From: Acidimicrobiia bacterium
Lineage (GTDB): Bacteria > Actinomycetota > Acidimicrobiia > IMCC26256 > BP-133
DNA length: 7,603 bases
Direction of reading: 5' to 3'
NCBI GenBank assembly: GCA_025934385.1
Contig: JAICYE010000091.1
Span: forward strand, 1-7,603
The notes beneath the pieces were generated by a model. It had not been told where the DNA came from and searched no databases. It saw nothing but the letters and a program-made list of their open reading frames with translations. A program made the position numbers and the translations under genes. Below, one piece after another: positions 5,542-7,603 of this stretch (within the stretch, counting starts at the first letter, position 1; every line of letters begins with the position of its first letter).

Positions 5542-6345
5542 TCAGGCCTTCGTGAACCCGACGACGACCGGCTGGTTCGACGTGGTGGCCACGCCGCCCG
5601 CCGTCTCCTCGGTCAGGGCGTAGGCACTCACCGGCCCGGTCATGCGGAAGGCCGACACGCCCGGGTCGGCGCCGAGGACCCCGAGGGAGATCTTGGCGTC
5701 GGAGCGCACCGCCCACAGCTGGTAGACACGGCCGGCCGGCAGCGGGGCCAGGGCGCCGGGCACGAGATACCCGGTCCCGTCGGGGAGGCGCACGACCCGG
5801 GCCGAGGCCTTGCCGTCGGCCGAGGCCAGCTTGACCTGCTCGGCGGCGGGGTCGCTCAGGGCGGCGAAGGCGGCGCTGTTGACGTTGGCCTCCTGGATGG
5901 CCTGGGCCAGCTTGTCGATGTTGTCGAGCCGGTGGCTGTCATGACGCCCGAGGGCGACGCCGAGGAACAGGGTGAGGGCGGCGGCGACGGCCATGGTGGC
6001 GGCGGCCACCCGCAGCGGGATGGTCCGGGCGGTGGCCCGGGCCTCTCGCCGCCCGGCCAGCTCGTCGCCGCCCTCAGGGCCGGCACCGGCACCGGCGATG
6101 CGGGCCAGGTCGAAGGCCGGCGGCGCCTCGTCGAGCGTTTCGGTGATCCGGTCCCAGACACCCTCGGGGGCCCGCTCGCCGCCCTGGGCCAGGAGAGCGG
6201 CCGTCTCCCGGTGGCGCTCCACCTCGGCCCGGCAGCGCGGGCAGCCGGCCAGGTGGGCCTCGACGACGTCGCGCTCGTCGTCGTCGACGGCGTCGAGGGC
6301 GAAGGCGCCGAGGAGCTCTTCGATGTCCTGGTGGGAGAAGGTCAT
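5542..6345 (-). CDS. RskA-family membrane anti-sigma factor with zinc-binding motif
   Basis: This protein should sequester the ECF sigma factor encoded just upstream and release it on an envelope or redox signal. The 267 residues comprise a cytoplasmic anti-sigma domain (about 1-75) with the HxxxCxxC zinc motif at H31, C35 and C38. A charged linker, one membrane segment (about 110-133, alanine/leucine-rich) and an extracytoplasmic RskA-type domain (about 150-267) containing YQLWAV and the ending PVVVGFTKA follow. The two motif cysteines are the only cysteines. The start codon overlaps the sigma stop as ATGA, giving coupled, stoichiometric expression; the frame stays open upstream but the overlap and motif position fix this start. 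In this family release usually needs stepwise proteolysis of the membrane protein; that is family knowledge, not visible here. The signal is unknown. Confidence 0.9.
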   Translation of the reverse strand: MTFSHQDIEELLGAFALDAVDDDERDVVEAHLAGCPRCRAEVERHRETAALLAQGGERAPEGVWDRITETLDEAPPAFDLARIAGAGAGPEGGDELAGRREARATARTIPLRVAAATMAVAAALTLFLGVALGRHDSHRLDNIDKLAQAIQEANVNSAAFAALSDPAAEQVKLASADGKASARVVRLPDGTGYLVPGALAPLPAGRVYQLWAVRSDAKISLGVLGADPGVSAFRMTGPVSAYALTEETAGGVATTSNQPVVVGFTKA

Positions 6346-6920
6346 GCGATCCCCGCCTCGACGAGGACCGTCCGCAACCGGCGGAGGCCCGAACGGATGC
6401 GACTCTTCACCGTGCCCTCCGGCTCGTCGAGGAGGGTGGCCACCTCCCGGTAGGTGTGGCCGCCGAAGTAGGCCAGCTCGATGGCCGCCCGCTCGCCGGC
6501 CGGGAGGACCGCCATCGCCTCCCGGACCTCGTCGGCCACGGCGAGGTCGACGACGGCGTGCTCGATGTCGTAGTCGGCCTCGGCCCGGTCCCGGGCGTCG
6601 CGCTGCTCCCGCTGCCGGCGCGAGACCTCGGCCCGGAGCATGTCGACCGACCGGCCGTGGGCCTGGGCCAGGAGGAACGACCGCAGCGAGCCCCGGTCGG
6701 GGTCGAACCGGTCGGGCCGGTTCCAGAGGCGGAGGAAGACCTCCTGAACGACCTCCTCCGCCAACGTCCGTTCGACCAGCAGCCGCCGCGACAGGGCGAA
6801 GACGGCCCCCGCGTGGCGGCGGTAGGCCTCGGCCAGCGCCTCCTGGCGGTAGCGGCCGATCGCCACCACGAGGATGGCGTCGCTGGCGTCGCGGATGTCG
6901 TCGGTCGGCATGGTCACCAT
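6342..6920 (-). CDS. ECF RNA polymerase sigma factor, SigK-like
   Basis: A 192-residue extracytoplasmic-function sigma factor. Region 2 (about 28-96) shows AEEVVQEVFLRLW (54-66) for core binding and -10 recognition, followed by DPDRGSLRSFLLAQAHGRSVDMLR, very like SigK-type sigmas. Region 4 (about 135-185) shows LPAGERAAIELAYFGGHTYREVA and EGTVKSRIRSGLRRLR, the -35-binding helix-turn-helix. It overlaps the RskA-type anti-sigma gene by 4 nt, the arrangement expected for the SigK/RskA (ECF19-like) group. The protein contains no cysteine, unlike mycobacterial SigK. The ATG at 6920 is used here; an in-frame ATG at 6911 (residue 4) is an equally good candidate and would be leaderless if the SigK-like promoter at 6919-6946 is real. 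Neither has a Shine-Dalgarno. ECF sigma identity is firm; the SigK grouping is probable. Confidence 0.93.
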   Translation of the reverse strand: MVTMPTDDIRDASDAILVVAIGRYRQEALAEAYRRHAGAVFALSRRLLVERTLAEEVVQEVFLRLWNRPDRFDPDRGSLRSFLLAQAHGRSVDMLRAEVSRRQREQRDARDRAEADYDIEHAVVDLAVADEVREAMAVLPAGERAAIELAYFGGHTYREVATLLDEPEGTVKSRIRSGLRRLRTVLVEAGIA

Positions 6921-6946
6921 TCGTTCGTAGCAGGTCGCCAGGATGG
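6919..6946 (-). promoter_or_regulatory. Candidate autoregulatory SigK-type promoter (CCATCC-N16-ACGAAT)
   Basis: On the minus strand CCATCC (6946-6941) is followed after 16 nt by ACGAAT (6924-6919). From memory, mycobacterial SigK promoters read CCATCC, 16-17 nt, CCGAAT, so only one base differs. The -10 element overlaps the annotated ATG at 6920, so transcription would begin near 6912 and translation at the in-frame ATG at 6911 without a leader. A separate TACCTT box (6955-6950) could serve the housekeeping sigma factor and the longer start. Confidence 0.5.
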
Positions 6947-6994
6947 ATGAAGGTAAGGTCCTCGCCGGCGAATCGGACGCGAAAGGGAAACGCG
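6921..6994. promoter_or_regulatory. 74-nt divergent promoter region between sigma factor and lipoprotein genes
   Basis: Both genes must be driven from this short interval. For the plus strand a TAAGGT box (6954-6959) is 35 nt before the lipoprotein ATG, with a purine-rich AAAGGGA Shine-Dalgarno-like stretch at 6982-6988; no good -35 is seen. For the minus strand a TACCTT box (6955-6950) and the SigK-like promoter are present. The two opposing -10-like boxes overlap, so expression of the two genes could be mutually exclusive or jointly controlled. Confidence 0.45.
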
Positions 6995-7603
6995 ATGATC
7001 GGAGTGCACCGTCGGCTGCTGCGGTTCGGCGCCGCCGTCCTCACCGTCGGTCTCCTGGCCACCGGCTGCGGGAACAACAAGGAGAGCCGCGCCAAGGGGC
7101 AGGTCGAGCCGTCGACCACCACCACGACGATCAACAAGGCCCCCGACTCGACCGCCGCCCAGGTCCGGGCCCGGCTCAACGGGCTGCTGGAGGAGAACGT
7201 GTACCTGACGGCGGCGGCCACCGGTGCCGCCGTGGCCGGCCGGGCCGACGAACTGACCGGGGCCGTCAGCGCCCTCGGCGGCAACTCCCAGGCGCTCACC
7301 GACAACATCACCGCCGACCTGGACGCCGACACCGGCAAGACGTTCGACGGCCTGTGGCGCAAGCACGTCGACGCGTTCGTGACCTACGCCCAGAACCGCT
7401 CCCCCCAAGCCGTCAGCGACCTGACCCAGTTCACGAAGGACTTCGGGGCGTTCGTCAACAAGGCCCTGCCCTCGCTTTCGGCCGACACGGTGACCGGCCT
7501 GATGGCGACCCACGTCCAGGCGCTCAAGGCGGTGGTCGACGCCCAGGCGGGCGGCAACTGGTCCGATGCCTACAGCAATCTCCGGACGGCGGCGGCCCAG
7601 ACG
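6995..7603 (+). CDS. Secreted lipoprotein of unknown function, all-helical, 3' end beyond window
   Basis: The frame is open from the ATG at 6995 to the window edge (203 residues). The N-terminus is a lipoprotein signal: basic HRRLLR, a hydrophobic stretch, then LLATGC with C25 as the predicted lipidated residue (Ala at -3 is slightly unusual). A Thr/Ser/Pro-rich linker (about 26-56) follows, then predicted amphipathic helices with two weakly similar segments, around ARLNGLLEENV and GLWRKHVDAFV, and again GLMATHVQALKAVVDA. These EHV/KHV-like repeats recall helical-bundle lipoproteins of uncharacterised role in Gram-positive bacteria. No enzyme motif was seen. The start is supported by AAAGGGA upstream. 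It diverges from the sigma factor and may belong to its regulon, as mycobacterial SigK controls a secreted lipoprotein; this is inference. Confidence 0.85.
   Translation, partial: MIGVHRRLLRFGAAVLTVGLLATGCGNNKESRAKGQVEPSTTTTTINKAPDSTAAQVRARLNGLLEENVYLTAAATGAAVAGRADELTGAVSALGGNSQALTDNITADLDADTGKTFDGLWRKHVDAFVTYAQNRSPQAVSDLTQFTKDFGAFVNKALPSLSADTVTGLMATHVQALKAVVDAQAGGNWSDAYSNLRTAAAQT

Noticed and set aside
5504..5716. Upstream extension of hemW to 436 residues
   Set aside because: HemW proteins start just before the radical SAM strand, and the extension overlaps the conserved C-terminal anti-sigma domain in another frame.
6346..7362. Upstream extension of the anti-sigma frame to a 606-residue protein
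   Set aside because: The frame is simply free of stops through the sigma gene. The ATGA overlap, zinc-motif position and family length fix the start at 6345.
1..7603. CRISPR arrays, insertion sequences, attachment sites, tRNA or rRNA genes
   Set aside because: No regularly spaced repeats, transposase or integrase motifs, terminal inverted repeats or tRNA-like sequences were seen. Repeats present are short and confined to intergenic DNA.

Overview
The window is a very GC-rich stretch with compact, mostly co-oriented genes, GC-dominated third codon positions, few Shine-Dalgarno sites and repeated TANNNT boxes just before start codons. With a BldD homologue, an hrcA-dnaJ pair and a SigK/RskA-like sigma/anti-sigma pair, this points to an actinobacterium (Actinomycetota). 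I cannot name the class with confidence.

Layout: eight genes run on the minus strand and one on the plus strand. In minus-strand order they are: an ECF sigma factor (6920-6342) overlapping by ATGA an RskA-type membrane anti-sigma factor (6345-5542); hemW (5503-4406); hrcA (4328-3315), dnaJ (3307-2192) and rsmE (2188-1388), which are packed 7 and 3 nt apart; a 500-nt gene-free region rich in palindromes (887-1387); a bldD homologue (886-401); and a HIT-family nucleotide-binding protein (369 to the window edge, missing only its last residues). On the plus strand a lipoprotein gene (6995 onward, cut by the edge) diverges from the sigma factor.

hemW-hrcA-dnaJ-rsmE-HIT is a familiar actinobacterial housekeeping island (heme chaperone, heat-shock repressor, co-chaperone, 16S rRNA methyltransferase, HINT hydrolase). 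Two things differ from the plain island: a BldD regulator sits between rsmE and the HIT gene, and a sigma/anti-sigma/lipoprotein envelope-signalling module abuts hemW.

The most notable points are these. The BldD homologue keeps the complete cyclic-di-GMP signature RXD-X8-RXXD, so this housekeeping island contains a likely second-messenger-controlled regulator. The sigma factor start is overlapped by a sequence resembling the mycobacterial SigK promoter, suggesting autoregulation. The anti-sigma has an HxxxCxxC zinc motif while its sigma has no cysteine. Several genes appear to be leaderless. I did not find a wholly new system such as a CRISPR array, defence island or mobile element.
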